Source: Tardiphaga alba | GTDB lineage: Bacteria > Pseudomonadota > Alphaproteobacteria > Rhizobiales > Xanthobacteraceae | DNA: 64,000 bases | Assembly (NCBI RefSeq): GCF_018279705.1 | Contig: NZ_CP036498.1 | Span: forward strand, 5,225,001-5,289,000 | Direction of reading: 5' to 3' | In this document: positions 29,843-38,677 of the stretch, in pieces | Layout of the letters: each line of letters begins with the position of its first letter | Position numbering within the stretch: the first letter of the stretch is position 1 | Program-made: the position numbers and the translations under genes | Notes under the pieces: model-generated | The model's database searches: none | The model's input: only the letters and a program-made list of their open reading frames with translations | Told to the model about the DNA's origin: nothing

Positions 29843-30850
29843 ATGGCGCTTTCCAAGACCCCGACTTCGACCATGAGCGATCAGGCCAGCGAGGCGATCG
29901 CCTCCGCGCTGCGCACGCTGGAGGCGGAAGCCAGTGGCGTCACCGCCCTCGCCGCAGCACTCCAGGCCGATCTCGGGCCGACTTTCGCGGCCGCCGCCGA
30001 TCTGATCCGCAATGCCCGTGGCCGCCTGATCATCACGGGCCTCGGCAAGTCCGGCCATATCGGCCGCAAGATCGCCGCGACCTTTGCCTCGACCGGCACG
30101 CCGGCCTTCTTCGTTCACGCCGCCGAAGCGAGCCATGGCGACCTCGGCATGATCACCGCCGATGACGTCATCCTGGCGCTGTCATGGTCCGGCGAGCAGC
30201 CGGAGATGAAGAACCTCATCACCTATGCCACGCGCTTCAGCATCGGCCTCATCGCGATGACCTCGGAAGCCGGCTCGACACTCGCGCTCGCCGCCGATGT
30301 CGCGCTGACGCTGCCCAAGGCGCGCGAGGCCTGCCCGCATAATCTCGCACCCTCGACCTCGTCGCTGATGATGCTGGCGATGGGCGATGCTCTCGCAATC
30401 GCTTTGCTGGAAGGCCGTGGCTTCACGTCACGCGATTTCAGTGTGCTGCATCCCGGCGGCAAGCTTGGCGCGCTGCTGAAATACACCCGCGATCTCATGC
30501 ATCAGGGCGACATGGTGCCGCTCAAGCCGCTCGGCACCAAGATGTCGGATGCGCTGGTGGAAATGTCCGCCAAGGGCTTTGGCTGCGTCGGCATCGTCGA
30601 TGCCAGCGGCCATGTGGTTGGCATCGTCACCGACGGCGACCTCCGCCGCCACATGCGCGCCGACCTGATGACGGTGTCGGTCGATGACGTGATGACGAAG
30701 AACCCCAAGACCATCAGCCGCGACCTGCTCGCCGGCGAGGCGCTAGAACTCCTCAACACGGCGAAGATCACCGCGGTGCTGGTCACCGACGGCAAGAAGC
30801 CGGTCGGCATCGTGCACCTGCACGACCTGCTGCGCGCTGGCGTGGCGTAG
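29843..30850 (+). CDS. kdsD: KpsF/GutQ-family arabinose-5-phosphate isomerase
   Basis: 335 residues from ATG 29843 (a second ATG is at 29873). An SIS sugar isomerase domain (about 40-175) contains RLIITGLGKSGHIGRKIAAT, STGTPAFFVHAAEASHGDLG and ILALSWSGEQPEM. Two CBS domains follow (about 205-335), with VGIVTDGDLRRHMRADL and AKITAVLVTDGKKPVGIVHL. The reaction interconverts D-ribulose-5-phosphate and D-arabinose-5-phosphate, the entry to KDO for lipopolysaccharide. CBS domains probably sense nucleotides. It diverges from the beta-barrel gene. Confidence 0.93.
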   Translation: MALSKTPTSTMSDQASEAIASALRTLEAEASGVTALAAALQADLGPTFAAAADLIRNARGRLIITGLGKSGHIGRKIAATFASTGTPAFFVHAAEASHGDLGMITADDVILALSWSGEQPEMKNLITYATRFSIGLIAMTSEAGSTLALAADVALTLPKAREACPHNLAPSTSSLMMLAMGDALAIALLEGRGFTSRDFSVLHPGGKLGALLKYTRDLMHQGDMVPLKPLGTKMSDALVEMSAKGFGCVGIVDASGHVVGIVTDGDLRRHMRADLMTVSVDDVMTKNPKTISRDLLAGEALELLNTAKITAVLVTDGKKPVGIVHLHDLLRAGVA

Positions 30851-30867
30851 GTTCGAGTCCCACGCGA

Positions 30868-31407
30868 CTATTGCGGATACCGTGCGCCTTTCGCTTCCAA
30901 GGGAAGGTCGAAGCCATTCGCGATATACGACACCGTGCGATAAAAGCCGCACAGCAGCATCACCTCTAGAATCTGCGCCTCGCTGTAGCAGGCGCGCAAA
31001 TCGCTAAACTCCGCCTCGCTCAATGTTGCGCGGTGATGCAAGGCATCAACTACCGCAATCAGAGCCTGCTCGGCTGGCGACCAGCACCCGGCGTTCGACA
31101 CGCCATTCACGGTCGCGCGGATTTCCTCGTCCGACAACTGAGCGGCATCGGCAAACGTCGCGATATGGACGCCCCATTCGTATTCGCACCCTGTCAGAGC
31201 GCAGGTCCTGTCGATGACGATCTCGCGCTCACGCAACGACAGCGGCCCGCGATCAAGCAGACTTGCGTTGCGGAACTTGCTCCATGCGCGTGGGTGAGCG
31301 GCCAGGATGCGAAATAGCATCAGTGGCGGTGCACCGCGCATGATCGCATCGAACTGGGCCTGGATTTCAGCATCATATGGCGGCGTTAGAGGCTCCATGC
31401 GTGACAT
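30868..31407 (-). CDS. Carboxymuconolactone decarboxylase-family protein
   Basis: 179 residues. The CMD/AhpD-like helical core contains PLSLREREIVIDRTCALTGC and EYEWGVHIATFADAAQLS, with a single Cys-x3-x-Cys arrangement (CALTGC) and a downstream His as in AhpD-like proteins, though not the full E-x-x-C-x-x-C-x-x-x-H motif. Such proteins range from true carboxymuconolactone decarboxylases to thiol peroxidase-like enzymes. The divergent HxlR regulator shares the intergenic region, which carries two palindromes overlapping this gene's start region; HxlR proteins often respond to electrophiles or quinones, so a role in handling reactive compounds is plausible. Start could be ATG 31407 or 31398. 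Confidence 0.82.
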   Translation of the reverse strand: MSRMEPLTPPYDAEIQAQFDAIMRGAPPLMLFRILAAHPRAWSKFRNASLLDRGPLSLREREIVIDRTCALTGCEYEWGVHIATFADAAQLSDEEIRATVNGVSNAGCWSPAEQALIAVVDALHHRATLSEAEFSDLRACYSEAQILEVMLLCGFYRTVSYIANGFDLPLEAKGARYPQ

Positions 31408-31421
31408 CGGCCATCTCCATT

Positions 31422-31438
31422 GCTACAAATACTGTAGC
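31422..31438. promoter_or_regulatory. Palindromic operator 1, probable HxlR binding site
   Basis: GCTAC-N7-GTAGC. It lies in the 71-base gap between the divergent CMD and HxlR genes and is paired with an identical-arm palindrome 22 bases away, centre to centre. Confidence 0.65.
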
Positions 31439-31443
31439 GATAT

Positions 31444-31460
31444 GCTACATTTTCCGTAGC
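31444..31460. promoter_or_regulatory. Palindromic operator 2, probable HxlR binding site
   Basis: GCTAC-N7-GTAGC, same arms as operator 1 with a different spacer (ATTTTCC). About two helical turns from operator 1, which would place two dimers on the same face of DNA. Confidence 0.65.
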
Positions 31461-31478
31461 GCTTGGCAAGGGGTATCG

Positions 31479-31820
31479 ATGACCAAAACGCCTGTGCAGG
31501 ATCAGAAAGCCGTCCGCGGCTCCAGGACTGGCAGGCCAATTATGGCCCTGCTCGACTTGCTGGGCAGGCGCTGGACCCTGCGGATCATATGGGAATTGCG
31601 CGACACCACGCTCACGTCGCGGGCGCTCCGCGAGGTGTGCGACGACGCCTCGCCGACCGTGCTGCAAACGCGTCTGGCAGAACTCCGCGAGGCCGGGCTG
31701 GTCGAGCTGCAGTCGGGCAGCGGCTATGGCCTGACCAGAACCGGACGTGAGTTACTGGAGACTTTCCTGCCGCTCCACCAGTTCGCCGAACGTTGGCAAA
31801 AGCGGCAGGAGACGAAATAG
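31479..31820 (+). CDS. HxlR-family transcriptional regulator
   Basis: 113 residues from ATG 31479. The winged helix core is clear: GRPIMALLDLLGRRWTLRII, WELRDTTLTSRALREVCDD, ASPTVLQTRLAELREAGLVE and a beta-wing SGSGYGLTRTGRELLETFLP. HxlR proteins bind as dimers to palindromes and respond to aldehydes, quinones or oxidants. Two palindromes upstream suggest autoregulation together with the divergent CMD gene. Its stop codon (31818-31820) directly abuts the stop of convergent nfeD (31821). Confidence 0.9.
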   Translation: MTKTPVQDQKAVRGSRTGRPIMALLDLLGRRWTLRIIWELRDTTLTSRALREVCDDASPTVLQTRLAELREAGLVELQSGSGYGLTRTGRELLETFLPLHQFAERWQKRQETK

Positions 31821-32264
31821 TCAGGCCACATCCACCGTCAAGCTCGCGCCGTCGGCCTGCACGATTTTCACCTTTGTGCCTGCAGGCACATCGGGCCCGC
31901 TGACACGCCAGATCGTGTCATCGACGCGGACGATGCCGGCGCCATCGACGATGGGGCGGTCGAGCGTGAAGACACGGCCGATCAATGCATCCGTGCGCTT
32001 GTTGAGAAATGGATTCGGATTGGCACCGGGCTTCTGCTGCGCGACGCGGCGCCAGATCGGCACCGCAGCAGCCGCAAACACCGCGAACAGCAGCATCTGC
32101 AACTGCCAGCCCGGCGTGATGATGAAGGACAGCATGCCGACCAGGAATGCTGCCAGGCCGAGCCAGAACAGGAAGATGCCGGGCGCCAGCAATTCCAGCG
32201 CCATCAACAGCACGCCGAAGATCAGCCAGTTCCAGGTGCCGAGCGTGACGAACATCTCTGCCAT
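31821..32264 (-). CDS. NfeD-family membrane protein
   Basis: 147 residues: three hydrophobic segments (WNWLIFGVLLMALELLAPGI, FLFWLGLAAFLVGMLSFII, LLFAVFAAAAVPIWRRV) followed by a C-terminal OB-fold (about 90-147; LIGRVFTLDRPIVDGAGIVR, RVSGPDVPAGTKVKIVQADG). Short NfeD proteins partner with SPFH/stomatin proteins and are thought to organise membrane microdomains. The upstream gene is exactly such an SPFH partner, 12 bases away on the same strand, so the two form a cotranscribed pair. Confidence 0.92.
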   Translation of the reverse strand: MAEMFVTLGTWNWLIFGVLLMALELLAPGIFLFWLGLAAFLVGMLSFIITPGWQLQMLLFAVFAAAAVPIWRRVAQQKPGANPNPFLNKRTDALIGRVFTLDRPIVDGAGIVRVDDTIWRVSGPDVPAGTKVKIVQADGASLTVDVA

Positions 32265-32276
32265 GGCGCGTTTCCC

Positions 32277-33257
32277 TTAGCTGCGCGGCGGCGTGGTCGG
32301 CGGCACCGAGCCGGCGCGACGCGCGGCCTGGTTAGCTGCCGCCTGCTCGCCGAATGTCGCCTTGGCGATCTCGCCGATGCCGGCCAGCGAGCTGAGCATG
32401 GAGGAGGCCTCCAGCGGCAGCATGATGACCTTCTGGTTTGGCGATTCCGCAAGCTGGCCGAATGCCTTGATATATTTGTCGGCGATGAAGTAGTTCAGCG
32501 CTGCGACGTCACCGCGGCCGATCGCCTCCGAGACCATCTCGGTCGCCTTGGCTTCGGCCTCGGCAGCGCGCTCGCGCGCTTCGGCATCGCGGAACGCGGC
32601 TTCGCGGCGGCCTTCGGCCTGCAGGATCTGCGACTGCTTGGCGCCTTCGGCACGCAGGATTTCCGACTGGCGCTGACCTTCGGCCTGCAGAATGTCGGCA
32701 CGCTTGACGCGCTCGGCCTTCATCTGCCGGCCCATCGCCTCGACCAGATCGGCCGGCGGCGCGATGTCCTTGATCTCGATGCGGTTGACCTTGATGCCCC
32801 ACGGCGCGACGGCCGCATCGACCACGCGCAGCAGGCGCTCATTGATCTCGTCGCGATGCGACAGCATCTTGTCGAGATCCATCGAGCCCATCACCGAGCG
32901 GATGTTGGTCATGGTCAGCACGACGATCGCCTGCTGCAGATTGGCAACTTCGTAGCTCGCCTTGGCGGCATCGAAGACCTGGAAGAAGGCGACGCCATCG
33001 ACGCCGACGGTGGCGTTATCCTTGGTGATGACTTCCTGCTCCGGAATCTCGATCACCTGCTCCATCATGTTCACCTTGCGGCCGACACGATCGAAATAAG
33101 GAATGATGAGATTGAGGCCGGGCGACAACGTGCGGGTGAATTTGCCGAAGCGCTCGATGGTCCAGTCAAAACCCTGCGGCACCGTTTTCACGCCGGCAAA
33201 CAGCGTGAAGATGATCAGCAGTGCAATCGCAATGGCAAAAATATCAAACCCGGACAT
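32277..33257 (-). CDS. SPFH/Band 7 membrane protein (QmcA/stomatin type)
   Basis: 326 residues from ATG 33257. One N-terminal hydrophobic segment ([20 protein letters not shown]) anchors it; the SPFH domain follows ([60 protein letters not shown]). A coiled-coil/Ala-Glu-rich region ([40 protein letters not shown]) precedes the C-terminus. It would oligomerise in the inner membrane and support protease or lipid-domain organisation with NfeD. A GAGACA-type ribosome site is weak. Confidence 0.93.
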   Translation of the reverse strand: MSGFDIFAIAIALLIIFTLFAGVKTVPQGFDWTIERFGKFTRTLSPGLNLIIPYFDRVGRKVNMMEQVIEIPEQEVITKDNATVGVDGVAFFQVFDAAKASYEVANLQQAIVVLTMTNIRSVMGSMDLDKMLSHRDEINERLLRVVDAAVAPWGIKVNRIEIKDIAPPADLVEAMGRQMKAERVKRADILQAEGQRQSEILRAEGAKQSQILQAEGRREAAFRDAEARERAAEAEAKATEMVSEAIGRGDVAALNYFIADKYIKAFGQLAESPNQKVIMLPLEASSMLSSLAGIGEIAKATFGEQAAANQAARRAGSVPPTTPPRS

Positions 33258-33360
33258 CAGTGTCTCCCTGCGGCAAAATGGACGCGCGGCGCAATACGCC
33301 ACGCTGTTTTGTCGTTCGCGGGGATTTTAAGGTTCGACGCGGGGAAAAGCGAGACACCTG

Positions 33361-33447
33361 TAGCCCGGATGAAGCGCAGCGCAATCCGGGGACTGGCGTT
33401 TCAACTGGCTCCACATCCCCGGATTACGCTGCGCTCCATCCGGGCTA
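33361..33447. repeat. Dispersed palindromic element, family D
   Basis: TAGCCCGGATGAAGCGCAGC and GCAATCCGGGG on the left, CCCCGGATTACGCTGCGCTC and CATCCGGGCTA on the right: a long imperfect hairpin with a ~25-base loop, between hemH (stop 33452) and the qmcA start. Confidence 0.8.
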
Positions 33448-33451
33448 CGGA

Positions 33452-34489
33452 TCAAATCCAGCCTTGCAACTCGCGCAGCACGAGTTGGCGGATCATATCC
33501 ATGCCCTCGTCGCTGTCATTCAGGCAGGGGATCGCCGAAAACTTCTCGCCACCGTTGTGCCGGAAGATCTCGCAGTTCTCCTGCGCGATTTCTTCGAGCG
33601 TTTCCAGACAATCGGCGGAAAAGCCCGGCATGACAACGGCAAGACGCTTCACGCCGTCCTTGCCAAGCTGCTCGATGGTCTTGTCCGTATAGGGCTGCAG
33701 CCACTCATCGAAACCGAAGCGCGACTGGAAAGTGAGCAGCAGTTTCGGTGCATCCGGCCCAAGCCGTGCGCGCAGCGCTTCGGTCGTCGCCACGCATTGC
33801 GACTGATAGGGATCGCCCTTGTCGATATATTTCTGCGGCATGCCGTGGAACGAGGCCACGATCATTTCCGGCACGAAATCCAGTGTCGCCAGATGCTTCT
33901 CGATGGAGACGGCGAGCGCGTCGATATAGGGGGCATCGACATAGTAAGGCGGCGTCACGCGGAGCGTCGGCTGCGCGCGCATGTCGGCCAGCACGCGGAA
34001 TGCCTGATCGCAGACGGTGGCGGATGTCGCCGCGGAATATTGCGGATAGAGCGGCACCACGAGGATGCGGTCACAGCCCTGCTTCGCCATTGCATGGATG
34101 CGGTCATGCATCGAGGGGTTGCCGTAGCGCATCGCCCAGTCCACCACGACATGATCATGGCTGCCGAGCGCTGCAGCAAGCTTGTCGGATTGTGCGCGGG
34201 TGATCGTCTTCAGCGGAGACTCGTTCTTCTCCGTGTTCCAGATCTTGAGATAGTCCTTGGCCTTCTTGCGCGGGCGGGTATTCAGGATGATGCCGTTCAG
34301 CACCAGCTTCCACAGCAGCCCCTGATTCTCGATCACGCGGGCATCGGACAGGAATTCCTTGAGATAGACGCGCACACCTTTGGCATCCGCCGTGTCAGGC
34401 GTGCCGAGATTGACGAGCAAAACGCCGACACGCTCCGGCTGAGTGGTGACGGCGGGCGGCGTTTTTTCCAAGGCAATGGCGTCTGTCAT
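33452..34489 (-). CDS. hemH: Ferrochelatase
   Basis: 345 residues from ATG 34489 (MTDAIALEKTPPAVTTQPER). The type I ferrochelatase fold shows GVLLVNLGTPDTADAKGVRV, YGNPSMHDRI, LVVPLYPQYSAATSATVCDQ, ASFHGMPQKYIDKGDPYQSQ (His in the metal site) and the C-terminal VMPGFSADCLETLEEIAQEN. It inserts Fe2+ into protoporphyrin IX, the last step of heme synthesis. It is the fourth gene of a minus-strand series headed by the M3 peptidase, 39 bases beyond the NicO-type gene. Confidence 0.95.
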   Translation of the reverse strand: MTDAIALEKTPPAVTTQPERVGVLLVNLGTPDTADAKGVRVYLKEFLSDARVIENQGLLWKLVLNGIILNTRPRKKAKDYLKIWNTEKNESPLKTITRAQSDKLAAALGSHDHVVVDWAMRYGNPSMHDRIHAMAKQGCDRILVVPLYPQYSAATSATVCDQAFRVLADMRAQPTLRVTPPYYVDAPYIDALAVSIEKHLATLDFVPEMIVASFHGMPQKYIDKGDPYQSQCVATTEALRARLGPDAPKLLLTFQSRFGFDEWLQPYTDKTIEQLGKDGVKRLAVVMPGFSADCLETLEEIAQENCEIFRHNGGEKFSAIPCLNDSDEGMDMIRQLVLRELQGWI

Positions 34490-34527
34490 GATGCGTTTGG
34501 CTTCGCGCTTCGGACCCGAGTTGTCAA

Positions 34528-35763
34528 TTAGAAACACCTTACCGGCTCAGTGCCGAGGTAACCCAGCAACAGACCAACGCCGAACACAAGCACGATCCCC
34601 GCAGCACCGAACTCGATACCACGCATGATCAGCGCACCGCGACCGTCGCGGCTGCCGGCGAGGCGCGCGGCGAGACCCTTGGCGGAGACGGCGATGACGG
34701 CGATCGTTGCAACCGTGATCGCGGTGCCGAGGCCCATCACGAAGGTCGCGGCGATGCCGGCCCAGAACAGGCCCTGCGCCAGCGCAAACACCAGCACGAG
34801 GATCGCGCCCGAACACGGCCGGATGCCGACGGTAAGCACCGCCGACAATCCACGCCACCAGCCGCCGGGACCAGCGAGTTGATCCGGCGTCGGGCCATGG
34901 GAGTGGCCGCAATGGTCGCAGTGATCGTCATGGGCATGGTGATGGTGCGCATGATCATGATGCGCATGAAAATCGGCGTGGGCGTGCGCCTCTGCATGCG
35001 CTGTATGGGCATGCGCGTGGCCGTGGTCATGATGGTGGTGGTCGTGCCCGTGATCATGGGAATGGCTGTGCGCATGCGCGGAGGCGTGCGCCATCGCCAG
35101 TTGTGGGCCACCAGCCCGGAGAGACGGTCGCAGCGCCCGGACAAAGCCACGTCCTTTCACCCAGACCAGCCGCAAGCCAAAGGCAGCGATCAGGCCGTAG
35201 CTGGCGATTTCGATGACGCGTTCGGTGCTGCACATGGTGCGCGCCGTGACATTCAGCAGCCAGGCGCCGATGCCGACGATCAGCACCGCCACCAGCGCCT
35301 GCATGAAGGCCGAGACGAACGACAGCGCGATGCCGCGTTTGGCCGTCTCTTCATTGGCGACGAGATAGGACGAGATCACCGCCTTGCCGTGACCGGGACC
35401 GGCGGCATGAAAGATACCGTAGAGGAACGAGATGCCGAGCAGCGTCCACACCGCACTGCCGTCGGACTTGGCGGCACGGATCGTCGTGGACATCGCGCGA
35501 TAGAATTCGGACTGTTTTGTCAGCAGCCAGCCAATGATGCCGCCGACCTGAGAGTCCGGAACGCCCTTGGGGGCGCCGAACGGATTTTGGGCGAGGGCGG
35601 CATGGACGGAGGCATCTGCAATGGCGACCACCGCAACCATCATAGCCAAAAGCCAGAACGACGCGCTCACCCCGTCATTGCGAGCGCAGCGAAGCAATCC
35701 AGAAGGCCGCAAGCGAAGCAAGAACTGGATTGCTTCGCTGCGCTCGCAATGACGGTCGTTCAT
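34528..35763 (-). CDS. NicO/RcnA-type nickel-cobalt (metal) exporter with a His-rich loop and a REP-encoded N-terminus
   Basis: 411 residues if started at ATG 35763, which overlaps the stop of the upstream DUF1007 gene (ATGA). Residues ~4-31 are encoded by a family A palindrome (35673-35754), giving ECERSEAIQ- and ARNDG-like peptides; internal starts at 35643 or 35640 (MMVAVVAIADASVHAALAQ) would skip it. The core has helices near 105-125 (TLLGISFLYGIFHAAGPGHG, with the G-P-G-H-G-K motif), 148-172, 185-203 and at the C-terminus (GIEFGAAGIVLVFGVGLLLG). Residues 226-290 are an extreme His-rich loop ([20 protein letters not shown] and more, plus HCDHCGHSHG). NicO proteins export Ni, Co or Zn. DUF1007 and NicO genes frequently travel together. 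Confidence 0.88.
   Translation of the reverse strand: MNDRHCERSEAIQFLLRLRPSGLLRCARNDGVSASFWLLAMMVAVVAIADASVHAALAQNPFGAPKGVPDSQVGGIIGWLLTKQSEFYRAMSTTIRAAKSDGSAVWTLLGISFLYGIFHAAGPGHGKAVISSYLVANEETAKRGIALSFVSAFMQALVAVLIVGIGAWLLNVTARTMCSTERVIEIASYGLIAAFGLRLVWVKGRGFVRALRPSLRAGGPQLAMAHASAHAHSHSHDHGHDHHHHDHGHAHAHTAHAEAHAHADFHAHHDHAHHHHAHDDHCDHCGHSHGPTPDQLAGPGGWWRGLSAVLTVGIRPCSGAILVLVFALAQGLFWAGIAATFVMGLGTAITVATIAVIAVSAKGLAARLAGSRDGRGALIMRGIEFGAAGIVLVFGVGLLLGYLGTEPVRCF
35673..35754. repeat. Dispersed palindromic element, family A, copy 2 (inside the NicO reading frame)
   Basis: CGTCATTGCGAGCGCAGCGA and AGCAATCCAG on the left, CTGGATTGCTTCGCTGCGCT and CGCAATGACG on the right. It lies between the ATG at 35763 and the conserved part of the NicO gene without a stop codon. 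Confidence 0.85.
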
Positions 35764-36410
35764 GGACAGTCCACCGTCACCTTGTTGGCGAACATCGCGC
35801 CGAAATTGCTGTTCTCGCCATTCATGAAGGTGTCTTCATTCATGGTCTGCGCTTTGGCTGCGCCGCCATCGGACGGGCGCTGGATCGCCATGGTGCAGGA
35901 GGCCGGTGCGCCGACCAGCTTGATCGGATCGGTCTTCTCCAGGCCGAAATCGATGAAGTAGGAGGGATCGAACACTTCGAGCGCCAGTTGCTTGGTCTTG
36001 AACGGTGCCTTGAACGGCAGCGTGAAATGCAGCGTGAGGCCGGCGTCGGTTTTCTCGAGATAGTAATCGACGGGATCGTTGAAGAGCTCTTTCTTGCCGT
36101 TCGCCTCGGCGAAGGTGAAGAACTTGTATTCCTGCAGCGATTCCACATTGGTCTGGGCCAGCGGCGCCAGTTCCTCGCGGGTATATTGCCCGGGCACTTT
36201 GCTCGGGATGCCCTGCAGCGCATAGGTCGAGAACATGTCGTCAAAAGTCCAAGCGTGGCGCACGCCGGTGATGGTGCCGTCCGGCGCGTAGAGCAACTCG
36301 CTCCGCGCAGCGACAAAGACGTGGGGATGCGCGGCAGCCGTCGCGATGCCGCCAAGGGACACGGCCAACAGCGCGCAAAGTCCAAAGAGACGTCGGATCA
36401 CGTTGTTCAC
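35760..36410 (-). CDS. DUF1007-family exported protein, partner of the NicO exporter
   Basis: 216 residues. Signal peptide MNNVIRRLFGLCALLAVSLG then ASAAAHPHVFVAA. The motif AHPHVFVAARSELLYAPDGT and RHAWTFDDMFSTYALQ are characteristic of DUF1007, whose N-terminal mature end carries the conserved H-P-H. These proteins are periplasmic and are consistently found next to NicO/RcnA-like transporters, so a metal-delivery role is inferred. Its start is 11 bases after the M3 peptidase stop and its stop overlaps the NicO start codon, so M3-DUF1007-NicO form one transcription unit. Confidence 0.88.
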   Translation of the reverse strand: MNNVIRRLFGLCALLAVSLGGIATAAAHPHVFVAARSELLYAPDGTITGVRHAWTFDDMFSTYALQGIPSKVPGQYTREELAPLAQTNVESLQEYKFFTFAEANGKKELFNDPVDYYLEKTDAGLTLHFTLPFKAPFKTKQLALEVFDPSYFIDFGLEKTDPIKLVGAPASCTMAIQRPSDGGAAKAQTMNEDTFMNGENSNFGAMFANKVTVDCP

Positions 36411-36421
36411 CTCAAATAGCC

Positions 36422-38551
36422 TCAGGCCGCATCCAGCAAGCCGCGCCGGCGCAGCAGCGCATCGGCCTCAGGCGCACGGCCACGGAACGCGACATAGGCG
36501 GCTTCCGGATCCACCGAACCGCCGGACGAGTAGATATCATCATGGAGCCGCTTGGCGGTGGCGGCGTCGAAAATGTTGCCGGCCTCCTCGAAGGCGCCGA
36601 ACGCATCGGCATCCATCACTTCCGACCACATATAGCTGTAATAGCCGGAGGCATAATGATCGCCGGAGAAGATATGCGCGAATTGCGTCGGACGGTGGCG
36701 CAGCGCGATTTCCTCGGGCATGCCGATCTTCTCCAGCTCCCTCTTCTCGAAGGCCGCGACATCGGTGGAGGCCGATGCCGGCTGGGTGTGGAATTCGAGA
36801 TCGATTAGCGCAGAGGACACGAACTCCACCGTGGCGAACCCCTGATTGAATTTGCGCGCGGCGATAAAGCGCTTCAACAGATCGTCGGGCAGCGCCTCGC
36901 CGGTCTGATAGTGCTTGGCGAATTGCTGCAGCACTTCGGGCCGTTCCTGCCAGTGCTCATAGAGCTGCGACGGCAGCTCGACGAAATCGGTGAATACCGA
37001 GGTGCCCGACAGCGACGGATAGGTCACGTTCGACAGCATGCCGTGCAGGCCATGACCGAATTCATGGAACAGCGTGCGTGCATCGTCCGGCGACAGCAGC
37101 GACGGCTGGCCATTCGTGCCCTTGGCGAAGTTGCAGATATTCAGCACCAGCGGCGCGGTGTCACCGTCGAGCTTCTGCTGGTCGCGCAGCGAGGTCATCC
37201 AGGCGCCCGAACGCTTCGACGCGCGCGCAAAATAGTCGCCATAGAACAGCGCCTTGTGCTCGCCCTTGGCGTCCTTGACCTCCCAGACGCGCACATCGGG
37301 ATGCCACACCGGCACATCCTTGCGCTCATGGAAGGTGACGCCGAACAGTTTGGTCGCCACGTCGAATTGCGCGGCGATCATGTTGTCGAGCGCGAGATAG
37401 GGCTTGATCGCCGCATCGTCGAAATTGGCGCGGCGCTGGCGCAGCTTCTCGGCGTAATGGCGCCAATCCCAGGCGGCCAGCTTGAAATTGCCGCCCTCCT
37501 CCGCGATCAGCTCCTGCAGCGCATCGCGATCGGCGAGCGCGCGGGCCCGCGCGGGCTTCCAGACGCGCTCCAGCAGATTGCGAACGGCTTCCGGGGTCTT
37601 GGCCATGGAGTCTTCGAGGCGGTAGGCGGCGAAGGTCGGATAGCCCAGCAGCTTCGCACTCTCCTCGCGGAGCTTCAGGATCTCGACGATCGTCGTGTTG
37701 TTGTCGTTGGCATTGCCGTTATTGCCGCGCTGGATGAACGCCTTGTAGGCCTTCTCGCGCAGATCGCGCCGCAATGAGCTCTGCAGGAACGGCTCCATCG
37801 ACGACCGCGACGTGGTGACGATCGCCTTGCCGGGCTTGCCGCGCTCCTCTGCCGCCGCTCTGGCCGAGGCGATGAAGCTGTCACTGAGCCCATCGAGATC
37901 GTTCTCGCCGAGCTCCATGGACCATTCCTGTTCGTCACCGAGCAGATGATGGCTGAAGGTCGTGCCGAGATGGGCGAGACGCTCGTTGATCTCCGCCATC
38001 CGCGCCTTGGCGGCATCATCGAGGCCGGCGCCGGCGCGGTGGAAGCGCGTATAGGTGCGCTCCAGCAGGCGCGCCTGTTCGGGCTTCAGATGCAGGCTGG
38101 CGGCATTGTCGCGCAAGGCGGCGATGCGGCCGAACAGCACCGCATTCATCATGATGGGATTCCAGTGCCGCGCCATCCGCAGCGACACGTCCTTGTCGAT
38201 CTCCAGGATCGCGGGATTGGAATGCGCGGACACGAGGTCGTAGAACACCGACGCCACTTTCGAGAGCAACTTGCCGGAGCGCTCCAGCGCGGTGATCGTA
38301 TTCGCAAAATCGGGTGCCGCGACATCGTTGACGATGGCGGCGATCTCGCCGGCATGATCGGCAAAGGCCTGCTCGAAGGCTGGCATGAAGTGTTCGGGCT
38401 TGATCCGGTCGAATGGCGGGGTTTCGAACGGAGTCTGCCACGGCTCGAGCAAAGGATTGGGCTGGGCGGGTTCCGGATCCAGCAGGGGATTGAGCTCCAA
38501 CGGACGATCGAGACCATTCGACGCAACCGCGCCCTTCGTTTCCGACATCAT
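36422..38551 (-). CDS. M3-family oligopeptidase (PrlC / Dcp type)
   Basis: 709 residues from ATG 38551, with GCAGGA seven bases upstream; an ATG at 38572 is possible. The N-terminal part (LLEPWQTPFETPPFDRIKPE, HFMPAFEQAFADHAGEIAAI) is the usual M3 helical cap. The zinc site is HEFGH at about 496-500 with the downstream Glu in FTDFVELPSQLYEHW, and the substrate-binding loop SGDHYASGYYSYMWSEVMDA is intact. No signal peptide, so cytoplasmic. It hydrolyses oligopeptides left by protease and signal peptide degradation. Two downstream genes in the same direction (DUF1007, NicO) follow closely. Confidence 0.94.
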   Translation of the reverse strand: MMSETKGAVASNGLDRPLELNPLLDPEPAQPNPLLEPWQTPFETPPFDRIKPEHFMPAFEQAFADHAGEIAAIVNDVAAPDFANTITALERSGKLLSKVASVFYDLVSAHSNPAILEIDKDVSLRMARHWNPIMMNAVLFGRIAALRDNAASLHLKPEQARLLERTYTRFHRAGAGLDDAAKARMAEINERLAHLGTTFSHHLLGDEQEWSMELGENDLDGLSDSFIASARAAAEERGKPGKAIVTTSRSSMEPFLQSSLRRDLREKAYKAFIQRGNNGNANDNNTTIVEILKLREESAKLLGYPTFAAYRLEDSMAKTPEAVRNLLERVWKPARARALADRDALQELIAEEGGNFKLAAWDWRHYAEKLRQRRANFDDAAIKPYLALDNMIAAQFDVATKLFGVTFHERKDVPVWHPDVRVWEVKDAKGEHKALFYGDYFARASKRSGAWMTSLRDQQKLDGDTAPLVLNICNFAKGTNGQPSLLSPDDARTLFHEFGHGLHGMLSNVTYPSLSGTSVFTDFVELPSQLYEHWQERPEVLQQFAKHYQTGEALPDDLLKRFIAARKFNQGFATVEFVSSALIDLEFHTQPASASTDVAAFEKRELEKIGMPEEIALRHRPTQFAHIFSGDHYASGYYSYMWSEVMDADAFGAFEEAGNIFDAATAKRLHDDIYSSGGSVDPEAAYVAFRGRAPEADALLRRRGLLDAA

Positions 38552-38677
38552 AAATCCTGCTTTGCGGCCCATATACCTCCCAATCTATACCACGCCATCG
38601 GGCTTTTTTAGGTCTTGCCGCTTGCCGCAACAGGCTTTTTCGGAGAGATTGCGGCCCGAAACAGGACCTTATCGACC

